64,000 nt of DNA from Kitasatospora viridis (lineage in GTDB: Bacteria; Actinomycetota; Actinomycetes; Streptomycetales; Streptomycetaceae), in assembly GCF_007829815.1 (NCBI RefSeq), contig NZ_VIWT01000001.1, forward strand, positions 4,679,001 to 4,743,000. The letters run 5' to 3'. Position numbers and translations under genes: made by a program. The notes below the pieces were generated by a model. The model worked only from the letters and a program-made list of their open reading frames with translations. It did no database searches and was not told the DNA's origin. Below are positions 40,494 to 49,014 of the stretch, one piece after another; the stretch's first letter is position 1, and each line of letters opens with the position of its first letter.

Positions 40494-41618
40494 GTGGCGT
40501 CCCATCGTCGTCCCAAGCCCGTCGGCCGTACCCGCGCGTCGATCCTGACCGCCGCTGCCGCGACCGCCGTCGCCCTCTCCACCCAGACCAGCGCGCACGC
40601 CGACCCGGCGCCCACCCTGGACCAGGTGAAGACCCAGGTCGACGACCTGAACCAGAAGGCCGAGGCGGCCGACCAGGCCTACGTCGGCGCGCAGGAGAAG
40701 CAGCAGACGCTGCAGCAGCAGGCGAGCCAGCTGCAGGACCAGGTGGCCCGGCAGCAGGACCAGGTGACGAACCTGCAGAACGGCCTGGCCGGCATGGCCG
40801 CCGACCAGTACGCGAACGGCGGGATATCCCCGACCGTCCAGCTGATGCTCAACTCGCACCCGGACACCTTCCTGAACCAGGTCGGCTCCATCAACGAGCT
40901 GAACAGCACGCAGAGCGCCACCCTCAAGGACCTCCAGCAGGAACAGCGCAAGCTGGACCAGGACAAGACGGAGACCACCGCCAAGCTGGCCGAGCTGGAC
41001 GCCACCACCACCCAGCTGAAGGCCACCAAGGACGACGCGCAGGCCAAGCTGAAGGCCGCTCAGGACCTGCTGAACTCGCTGACCGAGCAGCAGCGCCAGG
41101 CGATCGCCGCCCAGGAGGCGCAGGCCGCCGCCAAGGCCCAGGCCGCCGCCCAGCAGGCCGCCGCGCAGGCCCAGAGCGCCGCCTCGCAGCAGCAGGCCGC
41201 CTCCCGGGGCAGCGGGCGCACCGACCTCGGCTCGACCGGCACGCCGTCCACGATCTCCGCGGGCAACTCGCACGCCGCCGCCGCGATCGCCGCCGCCGTC
41301 TCCAAGCTCGGCTCGCCGTACGTCTACGGCGCCACCGGCCCGAGCACCTTCGACTGCTCCGGCCTGATGCAGTGGGCCTACGCGCAGGCCGGCGTCTCGC
41401 TGCCGCGCACCTCGCAGGAGCAGGCCTCGGCCGGCACCAACATCGGCACCGACATCTCCAAGGCCCAGCCCGGTGACCTGATCATCTTCTTCGCCGACGA
41501 GTCGCACGTCGGCATGTACGTCGGCGGCGGGCAGATCATCCACGCCCCGCACACCGGCGCGGTGGTCCGCTACGAGTCCGCCACGGTGATGCAGATCGCG
41601 GCCATCGTGCGCCCCTGA
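40494..41618 (+). CDS. NlpC/P60 peptidoglycan endopeptidase, paralogue 2 (riboswitch-controlled)
   Basis: A 374-residue secreted hydrolase with the same plan as its neighbours: signal peptide (LTAAAATAVALSTQTSAHA), coiled coil (about 35-230) ending in an Ala/Gln-rich stretch, and an NlpC/P60 domain with Cys in FDCSGLMQW and His in SHVGMYVGGGQIIHAPH. The start is GTG at 40494. A c-di-AMP riboswitch precedes it, so hydrolysis of the wall is tied to the second messenger that also controls osmotic balance and spore germination. It ends at a strong hairpin. Confidence 0.93.
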   Translation: MASHRRPKPVGRTRASILTAAAATAVALSTQTSAHADPAPTLDQVKTQVDDLNQKAEAADQAYVGAQEKQQTLQQQASQLQDQVARQQDQVTNLQNGLAGMAADQYANGGISPTVQLMLNSHPDTFLNQVGSINELNSTQSATLKDLQQEQRKLDQDKTETTAKLAELDATTTQLKATKDDAQAKLKAAQDLLNSLTEQQRQAIAAQEAQAAAKAQAAAQQAAAQAQSAASQQQAASRGSGRTDLGSTGTPSTISAGNSHAAAAIAAAVSKLGSPYVYGATGPSTFDCSGLMQWAYAQAGVSLPRTSQEQASAGTNIGTDISKAQPGDLIIFFADESHVGMYVGGGQIIHAPHTGAVVRYESATVMQIAAIVRP

Positions 41619-41625
41619 CGCACCA

Positions 41626-41683
41626 CCCGACGCACCGTCGCGCAGCGCCCGACGCACCGTCGCGCAGCGCCCGACGCATCGTC
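41626..41683 (+). repeat. 22-bp tandem repeat, 2.6 copies
   Basis: Unit CCCGACGCACCGTCGCGCAGCG at 41626-41647 and 41648-41669, then a partial copy to 41683 with one change. It lies directly between the stop of paralogue 2 and its terminator hairpin. No function is suggested. Confidence 0.85.
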
Positions 41684-41685
41684 AA

Positions 41686-41724
41686 GGAACGGCCCGGCCC
41701 CCGACTGGGGAGCCGGGCCGTTCC
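41686..41724 (+). terminator. Terminator of NlpC/P60 paralogue 2
   Basis: GGAACGGCCCGGC (41686-41698) pairs with GCCGGGCCGTTCC (41712-41724); an inner CCCC/GGGG adds four pairs around a GACT loop with one bulged A. Confidence 0.9.
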
Positions 41725-41770
41725 CGTTCTGATGTCCGATTAGGGGTCAAATATTCGTATCGGTAGGGGT

Positions 41771-41829
41771 TTGGACTCGTCCGTCCCGACTCGCTAACGT
41801 CGGCGCTGACCGACCGCTCTTGGTCGGTC
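41771..41829 (+). promoter_or_regulatory. Promoter and leader hairpin of NlpC/P60 paralogue 3
   Basis: TTGGAC (41771-41776), 18-base spacer, and TAACGT (41795-41800) fit a housekeeping promoter. Just downstream GACCGACC (41808-41815) and GGTCGGTC (41822-41829) form an 8-bp hairpin at the very 5' end of the transcript, which may protect it. No riboswitch is seen here. Confidence 0.6.
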
Positions 41830-41855
41830 CAGCAGCCGATTGGAGCCGTCAGCCG

Positions 41856-42929
41856 ATGGCGATGCCGCAACGCCCGGTACTCCCGGGCCGTACCTCCCAG
41901 CAGGGCCCCAGGCGGCTCGCCCGGGTGCTGGCGGTCACCGCCGCCGCGACCACCGCGCTGGCGATAACGGCCGGCACCCCGGCCCAGGCGGCGCCCGGCG
42001 GCCGACCCGACAAGAACGAGGTCAAGGCCCAGGTCGACCAGCTCTACACGGAGGCCGAGCAGGCCGGCGAGCGCTCCACCGCCGCCGAGGAGGACGCCAA
42101 GCGGCTGCAGACCGAGGCCACCTCGCTGCAGGGCGAGGTGGCCCGGCAGCAGGACGCGCTGAACACCATGCGCACCGGCCTGTCCGGCCTGGCCGCCGCC
42201 CAGTACCGGGCCGGCGGGATGGACCCCGCGGTCCAGCTGATGCTCTCCAGCGACCCCGACGGCTACCTGGCCCGGGCCCGCACCCTGGCCCAGCTCGGCG
42301 AGGAGCGGGCCGACTCGCTGCGGGCCGTCCAGCAGCAGCAGCGCCGGTTGGACCAGCGGCGGGCCGAGGCCACCGGCAAGCTGGCCGAGCTGGAGGCGGT
42401 GCGCACCGCGCTGGCCCGGAGCAAACAGGAGGTGCAAGCCAAACTCCGCGCCGCCCAGGCGCTGCTGAACACCCTGACCGCCGCCGAGCAGGCCCAGCTG
42501 GCCGCCCAGGACGCCCGGGAGGCCGAGCAGCGGGCCACCCGCGGCACCGACCGGGTCGACCTGGGCAGCCTGCCGCCCTCCTCGGACCGGGCCGCCGTCG
42601 CGGTGGCCGCCGCGCTGAGCAGGCTCGGCTCGCCGTACGTGTACGGAGCCACCGGACCCGGTACCTTCGACTGCTCCGGTCTGATGTACTGGAGCTGGCG
42701 GCAGGCGGGAGTGACCCTGCCGCGCACCTCGCAGGCGCAGGCGTTCGGGGGGCAGCGGATCAGCCTGGCGCAGGCTCGACCGGGAGACCTGGTGATCTTC
42801 TTCAACGACATGCACCACGTCGGCATGTACCTCGGCGGGGGCACGGTCATCCACGCCCCCTACCCGGGCGCCCGGGTGCGCTACGAGAGCGTCGCGGCGA
42901 TGCCGGTCGCGGCGGTGGTGCGGCCCTGA
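41856..42929 (+). CDS. NlpC/P60 peptidoglycan endopeptidase, paralogue 3
   Basis: A 357-residue secreted hydrolase: signal peptide (LAVTAAATTALAITAGTPAQA), coiled coil (about 50-235) and NlpC/P60 domain with Cys in FDCSGLMYW and His in HHVGMYLGGGTVIHAPY. The start is ATG at 41856; the frame is open to 41820. It is more diverged from paralogues 1 and 2 than they are from each other (Arg-richer coiled coil). The stop overlaps the next gene through CTGA. Confidence 0.92.
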   Translation: MAMPQRPVLPGRTSQQGPRRLARVLAVTAAATTALAITAGTPAQAAPGGRPDKNEVKAQVDQLYTEAEQAGERSTAAEEDAKRLQTEATSLQGEVARQQDALNTMRTGLSGLAAAQYRAGGMDPAVQLMLSSDPDGYLARARTLAQLGEERADSLRAVQQQQRRLDQRRAEATGKLAELEAVRTALARSKQEVQAKLRAAQALLNTLTAAEQAQLAAQDAREAEQRATRGTDRVDLGSLPPSSDRAAVAVAAALSRLGSPYVYGATGPGTFDCSGLMYWSWRQAGVTLPRTSQAQAFGGQRISLAQARPGDLVIFFNDMHHVGMYLGGGTVIHAPYPGARVRYESVAAMPVAAVVRP

Positions 42930-44146
42930 GCGCGGACCCCCACGGCTGGGAGCGCTGGGCGGGGCTTCCCGTTGACGGACACCCCGGTACGGCGAGCCGC
43001 ACCGGGGTGTCCCGGCGCACCGCCCTGCTCCTGGTGGCCGGGGCGCTGACCCAGCTCTCGCTGCCGCTCGCCACCGCCCCCGCGCCCACCGCCGGACCGG
43101 ACGGCACCGGACCCACCGCCGACCGGCCGGCCGACGCGCTGGCCCGGCACGCCCAGGCGCTGCGCGACGGCCCGCTGGCCGCCCTGGAACTGGCCGAGCT
43201 GGCCTACCGCCCGCTCGGCCAGGACGCCACCGGACTCACCGCCGAGCTGAGCTACCGGCTGCGCGGCTACGACGACCACCCCGCACTGCTGCGCCGCCGG
43301 CTCACCCTGGCCGGCGGGGCGGTCACCGGCGAGACGGCCGCCCCGGGCAGCGCCGCCGCGCCCTGGGACCTCGGCCCGGTGCGGCCCGTCCGGGGCGTGC
43401 ACTGCCTGGTGCTCGGACCGGCCGACCCGGCCGACGTGGCCGCGCTGGCCGCGGTCGGCGACCGCGCGGTGCCCGCCGTCGACGAGGTCTGGGGGAGCGC
43501 CTGGGCCGACCGGCTGGTGCTCCAGCTGCCCGCCACCGAGCCGCAGTTCGCCCAGCTGCTGGGCGTCGACCCGGGCGCCTACCAGGGCATAGCCGCCGTC
43601 ACCAGCGCCGCGGCCGGGGCACCGGTGAACACCCCGGCGGACCGGGTGATGGTCAACCCGGACGCCTTCCGGCAGCTCAGCGCGATGGGCAAGCAGGTGG
43701 TGATCACCCACGAGAGCACCCACGTGGCGACCCGGGCGGACACCCACCCGTGGACCCCGCTCTGGCTCTCCGAGGGCGCGGCGGACTGGACCGGCTACCG
43801 GGGCACCGGCCGCACCGCCCGGCAGATCGCGCCGGAACTGGCCCAGGACGTGGCGGCCGGCAAGCTGCCCACCGCGCTGCCCGCCGACGCCGACTTCGCG
43901 GCCGGCTCGGACGGGATCGCCCAGGCCTACGAACTCGCCTGGCTGGCCTGCGACCTGATCGCCCAGCAGCACGGGCAGCAGGCGCTGGTGGACTTCTACC
44001 GGGCGGTCGGCGCGGCCGGCGCCGGGGCCGGCCGGGACCAGCAGCTGGACCGGGTGCTGCAGCGGCAGTTCGGCTACGGCCTGGCCCGGTTCACCGCCGA
44101 CTGGATCGCCGAGGTGCGCAGCCGGTTGGAACCCACCGGGGCCTGA
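42926..44146 (+). CDS. Exported HExxH metalloprotease-like protein
   Basis: A 406-residue protein with an N-terminal hydrophobic signal or anchor (TALLLVAGALTQLSLPLA, about residues 32-49). The central part carries HESTH (VVITHESTHVATRA), a zinc-binding HExxH motif, followed about 25 residues later by the glutamate of WLSEGAADW, the gluzincin arrangement of M1-like peptidases; the domain is otherwise hard to name. No in-frame ATG, GTG or TTG lies before the conserved N-terminus except a late GTG (28 codons in); CTG at 42926, overlapping the upstream stop as CTGA, is the best start. It may act with the wall hydrolases. Confidence 0.75.
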   Translation: MSADPHGWERWAGLPVDGHPGTASRTGVSRRTALLLVAGALTQLSLPLATAPAPTAGPDGTGPTADRPADALARHAQALRDGPLAALELAELAYRPLGQDATGLTAELSYRLRGYDDHPALLRRRLTLAGGAVTGETAAPGSAAAPWDLGPVRPVRGVHCLVLGPADPADVAALAAVGDRAVPAVDEVWGSAWADRLVLQLPATEPQFAQLLGVDPGAYQGIAAVTSAAAGAPVNTPADRVMVNPDAFRQLSAMGKQVVITHESTHVATRADTHPWTPLWLSEGAADWTGYRGTGRTARQIAPELAQDVAAGKLPTALPADADFAAGSDGIAQAYELAWLACDLIAQQHGQQALVDFYRAVGAAGAGAGRDQQLDRVLQRQFGYGLARFTADWIAEVRSRLEPTGA

Positions 44147-44153
44147 GCCCCGG
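44136..44153. terminator. Short bidirectional hairpin at the metalloprotease/GT87 junction
   Basis: CCGGGGC (44136-44142) and GCCCCGG (44147-44153) form a 7-bp stem with a CTGA loop that includes the stop codon of the plus-strand gene. The GT87 gene ends 13 bases further on. Confidence 0.6.
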
Positions 44154-44165
44154 GCGGGCACCCCG

Positions 44166-45554
44166 TCAGTCGTCCAGCAGGCTCTGCTCGTAGGCGATGC
44201 CCGGGCGGACCGGGTAGGACTGCGGCTCGGCGGCCGCCAGCACCTCGGTGTCCTCGGCCGGTTCGGGGCGCGGGCCCTGGGTGGACTGCCAGAGGCGGCG
44301 GCAGGACAGGATCGTGGTGGCCACCAGCAGCAGGTTGCGGGCCGTCAGGATGCCGACGCCGACCGGCTGGCTGGACGTCACGTCCGCGAAGAACATCGGG
44401 AACTCGCCGGTGGTCAGCGCGGTGCAGACCAGCACCATGATCGCGACCGGCTTCTGGTTGCTGCCGCGCACGGTCAGGCAGACCGCGGCCAGGCCGACCA
44501 GCCAGATCATGTACTGCGGGCTGATCACCCGGCTGGTCACGGTGAAGACCAGCAGCGCGGCCAGCGCGGCGTCGTAGAGCGTGCCGGGCTGCCAGCGGCG
44601 GGCCCGCACCCGCCAGTAGAGCAGCCAGCCGAAGCCGAGCAGGGTGGCGGCCATCGAGACCTTGGAGATCACCGTGACCCAGGGCCCGAGCAGCTCGACC
44701 GAGCCGTAGTTCATCGAGACCTGGCCGTGCCAGACCCCGAACATCCGGGCGAAGTGCAGCGGCAGTGCGCCCACCGACTCCACCTCGATGCCGCGGTCGG
44801 CCTGGAAGGTGAGGAACTGGAAGGCGCCGTTCATGCCGGCGGCGATCAGGAAGGAGAGGGTGGCCACGGCGGCGGCCGCCGCCGTCCAGGACCGCCGGGT
44901 GCGGCGGCCGCGCGGGGTGCCGGCCAGCGCCAGGATCGGCCAGATCTTCACCAGCCCGCCGATGCCCAGCAGCACGCCGCCGAGCACCGGTCGGCGCAGC
45001 AGCACCAGCAGGCCGGTCACCGCGATCGCGGTGACCAGGATGTCGTAGCGGCAGTAGACCGTCGGGCCGAGCAGCGAGACGCCGGCGATCCAGACCCAGG
45101 CGCCGGCCAGCGAGCGGCCGCGGCGCAGGCCGGAGCGGACCAGCATGGCCATCGCGATCCCGTCGAAGAGCATCGCGAAGACCCAGAACGAGACCAGGTA
45201 GGACCACGGCAGCAGGCCCGGCAGCAGCATCACCAGGGCGGCGCCCGGCGGGTACTGCCAGGTCACGTCGTCCATCGGGAAGGTGCCGGTCTGCAGCACC
45301 TCGTACCAGCCGTGGTAGATCACCGAGACGTCGGTGGTCACGTCCAGGCCGCCGAGCTTGATGATGCCGGCGGTGATCAGGATCAGCAGGGTCCGGGTCA
45401 CCACCCAGCTGGAGAGCACGCCCCAGAGCGCGCCCCGGCCCGGCACCGCGGCCGAGACGGCGGTCGCCCCGGGCGGTGGGGGAGCGGCCAGGGCGAGTGC
45501 GCCGCTGCCTTCGCTGCCGGTCCGGCTCTCCGGACCGTCCTGCGCCACCACCAC
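44166..45554 (-). CDS. GT87-family membrane mannosyltransferase (DUF2029)
   Basis: A 462-residue protein with about ten transmembrane helices and the GT-C pattern: an acidic motif early in the first outside loop (GLDVTTDVSVIYHGWYEVLQTGTFP), DVTWQYPPGA, CRYDILVTA and a late TSRVISPQYMIWL. It belongs to the polyprenyl-phosphate-mannose-dependent alpha-(1,2)-mannosyltransferase group (Rv2181 in mycobacteria, which works on lipomannan/LAM). It lies next to pimB, which supports a role in phosphatidylinositol mannoside or related mannolipid assembly. The start is one of three adjacent GTG codons at 45554. Confidence 0.85.
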   Translation of the reverse strand: MVVAQDGPESRTGSEGSGALALAAPPPPGATAVSAAVPGRGALWGVLSSWVVTRTLLILITAGIIKLGGLDVTTDVSVIYHGWYEVLQTGTFPMDDVTWQYPPGAALVMLLPGLLPWSYLVSFWVFAMLFDGIAMAMLVRSGLRRGRSLAGAWVWIAGVSLLGPTVYCRYDILVTAIAVTGLLVLLRRPVLGGVLLGIGGLVKIWPILALAGTPRGRRTRRSWTAAAAAVATLSFLIAAGMNGAFQFLTFQADRGIEVESVGALPLHFARMFGVWHGQVSMNYGSVELLGPWVTVISKVSMAATLLGFGWLLYWRVRARRWQPGTLYDAALAALLVFTVTSRVISPQYMIWLVGLAAVCLTVRGSNQKPVAIMVLVCTALTTGEFPMFFADVTSSQPVGVGILTARNLLLVATTILSCRRLWQSTQGPRPEPAEDTEVLAAAEPQSYPVRPGIAYEQSLLDD

Positions 45555-45746
45555 TGAGCTCCCTCGTTGTCTCGCCGCACGTGCCTACCGGCCACCCCGC
45601 GGGCAGCGGTCGTACGCCCGTCCGTCGATAAGGACAGGCCCGGCGGAGAAACGGTTGCGCCCTGCTCATCCGTTCCCAGAGCTGGCGCGGTCGTTCCCGC
45701 CGAGACGGCATGGTGACCTATGGTACGGATCGGCGGGGGGAGAACC

Positions 45747-46919
45747 ATGCACCCCCCTGACCGTGCGAGGCGTGGCCGTATGCCGAAGACCCTCATCGTC
45801 ACCAACGACTTTCCCCCGCGCCCGGGCGGGATCCAGCGCTTCGTCCACAGCATGGCCCTGCGGCAGCCCGCCGACGAGATCGTGGTGTACGCCTCGTCCT
45901 GGCGGGACGGGGAGGAGACCGCGCGGTTCGACGCGGAGCAGCCCTTTCGGGTGATCCGCGACCCGGCCACCATGTTGCTGCCGAACCCGCGCACGGCCCG
46001 CCGGGCGGCGCGGATCCTGCGGGACGAGCGGTGCGAGGCGGTCTGGTTCGGCGCGGCCGCCCCGCTCGGCCTGCTGGCCCCCGCGCTGCGCCGGGCCGGT
46101 GCCCGGCGGCTGGTCGGCATGACCCACGGCCACGAGGCGGCCTGGGCCCAGCTGCCCGGCTCCCGGCAGATGCTGCGCAAGGTGGGCGAGGCGACCGACG
46201 CGCTCACCTACCTGGGCGAGTACACCCGGACCCGGATCGCCGGCGCGCTCGGCCCCGGCCCGGCCACCCGGATGGTGCACCTGCCGCCCGGGGTGGACGA
46301 GCGGGTCTTCCACCCCGGCTCGGGCGGTGCGGCGGTGCGCGAGCGGCTCGGGCTCACCGACCGTCCGGTGGTGGTGTGCGTCTCCCGGCTGGTCCCGCGC
46401 AAGGGGCAGGACACGCTGATCGCCGCACTGCCGCGGGTCCTCGCGGCCGAGCCGGACGCGGTGCTGCTGATCGTCGGCGGCGGGCCCTACCTGCCCGCGC
46501 TGCGGCGCCTCGCCGAGCGGCTCAAGGTGGCCTCCTCGGTGGTGTTCACCGGCGAGGTGCCGTGGTCCGAGCTGCCGGCCCACTACGGGGCCGGGGACGT
46601 CTTCGCGATGCCCTGCCGGACCAGGCGGGGCGGCCTGGACGTGGAGGGGCTGGGGATGGTCTACCTGGAGGCCTCGGCCACCGGGCTGCCGGTGCTGGCC
46701 GGGGACTCCGGCGGGGCGCCGGACGCGGTGCGCGAGGGCGAGACCGGGTACGTGGTGCCCGGGCGCTCGCCGGAGCGGGTGGCCGAGCGGCTGGTGCGGC
46801 TGCTCGGCGACCGGGCGCTGCGGGAGCGGCTCGGGGCGGCCGGGCGGGCCTGGGTGGAGGCCGAGTGGCGCTGGGAGCTGCTGGCGGCCCGGCTGCGCGG
46901 GCTGCTGCGGACGGACTGA
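45747..46919 (+). CDS. pimB: GDP-mannose-dependent phosphatidylinositol monomannoside mannosyltransferase
   Basis: A 390-residue GT4-type (GT-B fold) glycosyltransferase that adds the second mannose in phosphatidylinositol mannoside synthesis. It follows the mycobacterial PimB' sequence through its length: TLIVTNDFPPRPGGIQRFV, VWFGAAAPLGLLAP, THGHEAAWAQLPGSR, VVCVSRLVPRKGQDTLI, FAMPCRTRRGGLDVEGLGMVYLEA (with the EX7E region), and a C-terminal EWRWELLAARL. The start is ATG at 45747 with a very strong GGGGGGAG; ATG at 45780 (MPKTLIV) is an alternative. Ends at a palindromic terminator. Confidence 0.92.
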   Translation: MHPPDRARRGRMPKTLIVTNDFPPRPGGIQRFVHSMALRQPADEIVVYASSWRDGEETARFDAEQPFRVIRDPATMLLPNPRTARRAARILRDERCEAVWFGAAAPLGLLAPALRRAGARRLVGMTHGHEAAWAQLPGSRQMLRKVGEATDALTYLGEYTRTRIAGALGPGPATRMVHLPPGVDERVFHPGSGGAAVRERLGLTDRPVVVCVSRLVPRKGQDTLIAALPRVLAAEPDAVLLIVGGGPYLPALRRLAERLKVASSVVFTGEVPWSELPAHYGAGDVFAMPCRTRRGGLDVEGLGMVYLEASATGLPVLAGDSGGAPDAVREGETGYVVPGRSPERVAERLVRLLGDRALRERLGAAGRAWVEAEWRWELLAARLRGLLRTD

Positions 46920-46929
46920 TCCGGACGGA

Positions 46930-46955
46930 CTGGGGCCGGCCCGGGCCGGCCCCAG
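46930..46955. terminator. Palindromic terminator between pimB and fadD15
   Basis: CTGGGGCCGGC (46930-46940), a CCGG loop, and GCCGGCCCCAG (46945-46955). It lies between the convergent stops of pimB (46919) and the acyl-CoA ligase (46962) and serves both. Confidence 0.85.
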
Positions 46956-46961
46956 CGGGCG

Positions 46962-48755
46962 TCACTTCCGGTAGAGCGCCTCGATCTCGGCCGCGTAGTC
47001 CTTCAGCACCACGTTGCGCTTGAGCTTGAGCGAGGGGGTCAGGTAGCCGTTCTCCTCGGAGAAGACGGTGTCCAGCAGCTTGAACTTCTTGACCGCCTCG
47101 GCGTGCGACACCGCCTTGTTGCCCTCGTCGACCGCCTCCTGGAGGGCGGCCAGCAGCTGCGGGTCCTCGCGCAGCTCGGCCAGGGTGGCCGCGGGCCGGT
47201 GGTTGAGCTCCAGCCACTTCGGCAGGAACTCCTGGTCGACGGTGATCAGGCAGGCGATGAACGGCTTGCGGTCGCCGACCACCATGACCTCGCCGACCAG
47301 CGGGTGGGCCCGGATCCGGTCCTCGATCACCGCGGGGGCGACGTTCTTGCCGCCCGCCGTGATGATGATCTCCTTCTTGCGGCCGGTGATGGTGAGGAAG
47401 CCGTCGGAGTCCAGCGAGCCCAGATCGCCGGTGGCGAACCAGCCGTCCTGCAGCGCCTCGGCGGTGGCGGTCGGGTTGTTCCAGTAGCCGGTGAAGACCT
47501 GCGGGCCCTTGAAGCAGACCTCGCCGTCCTCGGCGATCCGCACGGCGGAGCCGGGCAGCGGCTGGCCGACCGTGCCGATCTTCTGCTTGTCGTGCGGGTT
47601 GAAGGCGGTGGCGCCGGCCGTCTCGGTCAGGCCGTAGCCCTCCAGCACGGTGAAGCCGATGCCCCGGTAGAAGTGGCCCAGCCGCTCGCCCAGCGGCGCG
47701 CCGCCGGAGATCGCGTGGGTGGCCCGGCCGCCGAGCGCGGCCCGCAGCTTGCTGTAGACCAGCTTGTCGAAGACCTTGTGCTTGAGCCGCAGCAGCAGGC
47801 CGGCGCCGCCGACCTCCAGGGCCCGGCTGTAGGCGATCGCCACGTCGGTGGCCTGGTCGAAGATCTTGCCCTTGCCCTCGGACTGGGCCTTCGCCCGCGC
47901 CGTGTTGAAGACCTTCTCGAAGACCCGGGGCACGCCCAGGATCAGGGTCGGCCGGAACGAGGCCAGCTCGGCGGTGACGTCCTTGATGTCCGAGACGTGG
48001 CCCAGCTTGGTGGCGGAGATGAAGGTCGCGACCTCGGCGATCCGGCCGAGCACGTGGGCCAGCGGCAGGAAGAGCAGCGTGGAGCTCTGACCGGGGACGA
48101 AGAGCTCCGGCATCCTGGTGGTCACGTTGCCGAGCTCGTGCATGAAGTTGCGGTGGGTCAGCTGACAGCCCTTCGGGCGGCCGGTGGTGCCCGAGGTGTA
48201 GACGATCGAGGCGAGCGAGTCCGGTCCGGGCTCGCGGCGGCGCTCGGCGATCGTCGCGTCCGCGACGTCGGCGCCGAGTTCGGCCAGCTCGGCCAGGCCG
48301 TCGCGCTCGATCTGCCAGGTGTGCCGCAGCTCGGGCAGCTGCTCGCGCACCGACTCGACCACGGCGGCGTGGCCGTCGGTCTCGGTGACCACCGCGACCG
48401 CGCCGGAGTCGCCGAGGATCCACTGCACCTGCTCGGCCGAGGAGGTCTCGTAGACCGGCACGGTGATCGCGCCCGCGCACCAGATCGCGAAGTCCAGCAG
48501 GGTCCACTCCCAGCGGGTGCGCGACATCACGGCGACCCGGTCGCCCGGCCGCACCCCGGCGGCGACCAGGCCCTTGGCGGCCTGGTGCACCTCGGCGAGG
48601 AAAGCAGCGGCGGTGACGTCCTGCCAGCGGCCGTCCACCTTCTTCGCGAGCACCACCCCGGCGGGGCTGCGCTCGGCGTTCTGGTGGACCAGGTCGGAGA
48701 GGTTGCCACCGCTCGGGACCTGGTAGAGGGCCGGAAGGCTGAACTCGTCGAGCAC
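46962..48755 (-). CDS. fadD15: Long-chain fatty acid-CoA ligase (FadD15-type)
   Basis: A 597-residue AMP-forming acyl-CoA synthetase. Seen: the P-loop-like YTSGTTGRPKGCQLTH, GYGLTETAGATAFNP (fatty acid and AMP binding), DGWFATGDLGSLDSDGFLTITGRKKEII, and the C-terminal KLKRNVVLKDYAAEI with the catalytic Lys region. It activates fatty acids for lipid synthesis or degradation. The start is GTG at 48755 with GAGGAG. The mycobacterial orthologue Rv2187 also sits next to pimB'. The 259-base gap up to the SRPBCC gene contains only its promoter region. Confidence 0.92.
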   Translation of the reverse strand: MLDEFSLPALYQVPSGGNLSDLVHQNAERSPAGVVLAKKVDGRWQDVTAAAFLAEVHQAAKGLVAAGVRPGDRVAVMSRTRWEWTLLDFAIWCAGAITVPVYETSSAEQVQWILGDSGAVAVVTETDGHAAVVESVREQLPELRHTWQIERDGLAELAELGADVADATIAERRREPGPDSLASIVYTSGTTGRPKGCQLTHRNFMHELGNVTTRMPELFVPGQSSTLLFLPLAHVLGRIAEVATFISATKLGHVSDIKDVTAELASFRPTLILGVPRVFEKVFNTARAKAQSEGKGKIFDQATDVAIAYSRALEVGGAGLLLRLKHKVFDKLVYSKLRAALGGRATHAISGGAPLGERLGHFYRGIGFTVLEGYGLTETAGATAFNPHDKQKIGTVGQPLPGSAVRIAEDGEVCFKGPQVFTGYWNNPTATAEALQDGWFATGDLGSLDSDGFLTITGRKKEIIITAGGKNVAPAVIEDRIRAHPLVGEVMVVGDRKPFIACLITVDQEFLPKWLELNHRPAATLAELREDPQLLAALQEAVDEGNKAVSHAEAVKKFKLLDTVFSEENGYLTPSLKLKRNVVLKDYAAEIEALYRK

Positions 48756-49014
48756 TGCTGCTCCTCGTCTGCGACGCTGCGGGACGGCAGGACGTTACTG
48801 CCCGGTAGTCAGCTTGGGGTAGGGGGGTCGGGTTTCTTGTTCGAAGTGTCACATCCGCGGACGAACCCTGACCGAACGTCGTTCGTTGCGATTCGCACGA
48901 TACGGCAGCCGCAAGGTGACCCATGGGTAGCCCCCGCACGCACGGGCGCCGAGCCCGCGCGCGGTAGCCTTCCATGGCACCGACCGCGCGCACGGGACAC
49001 ACGGAGGCCCACCC

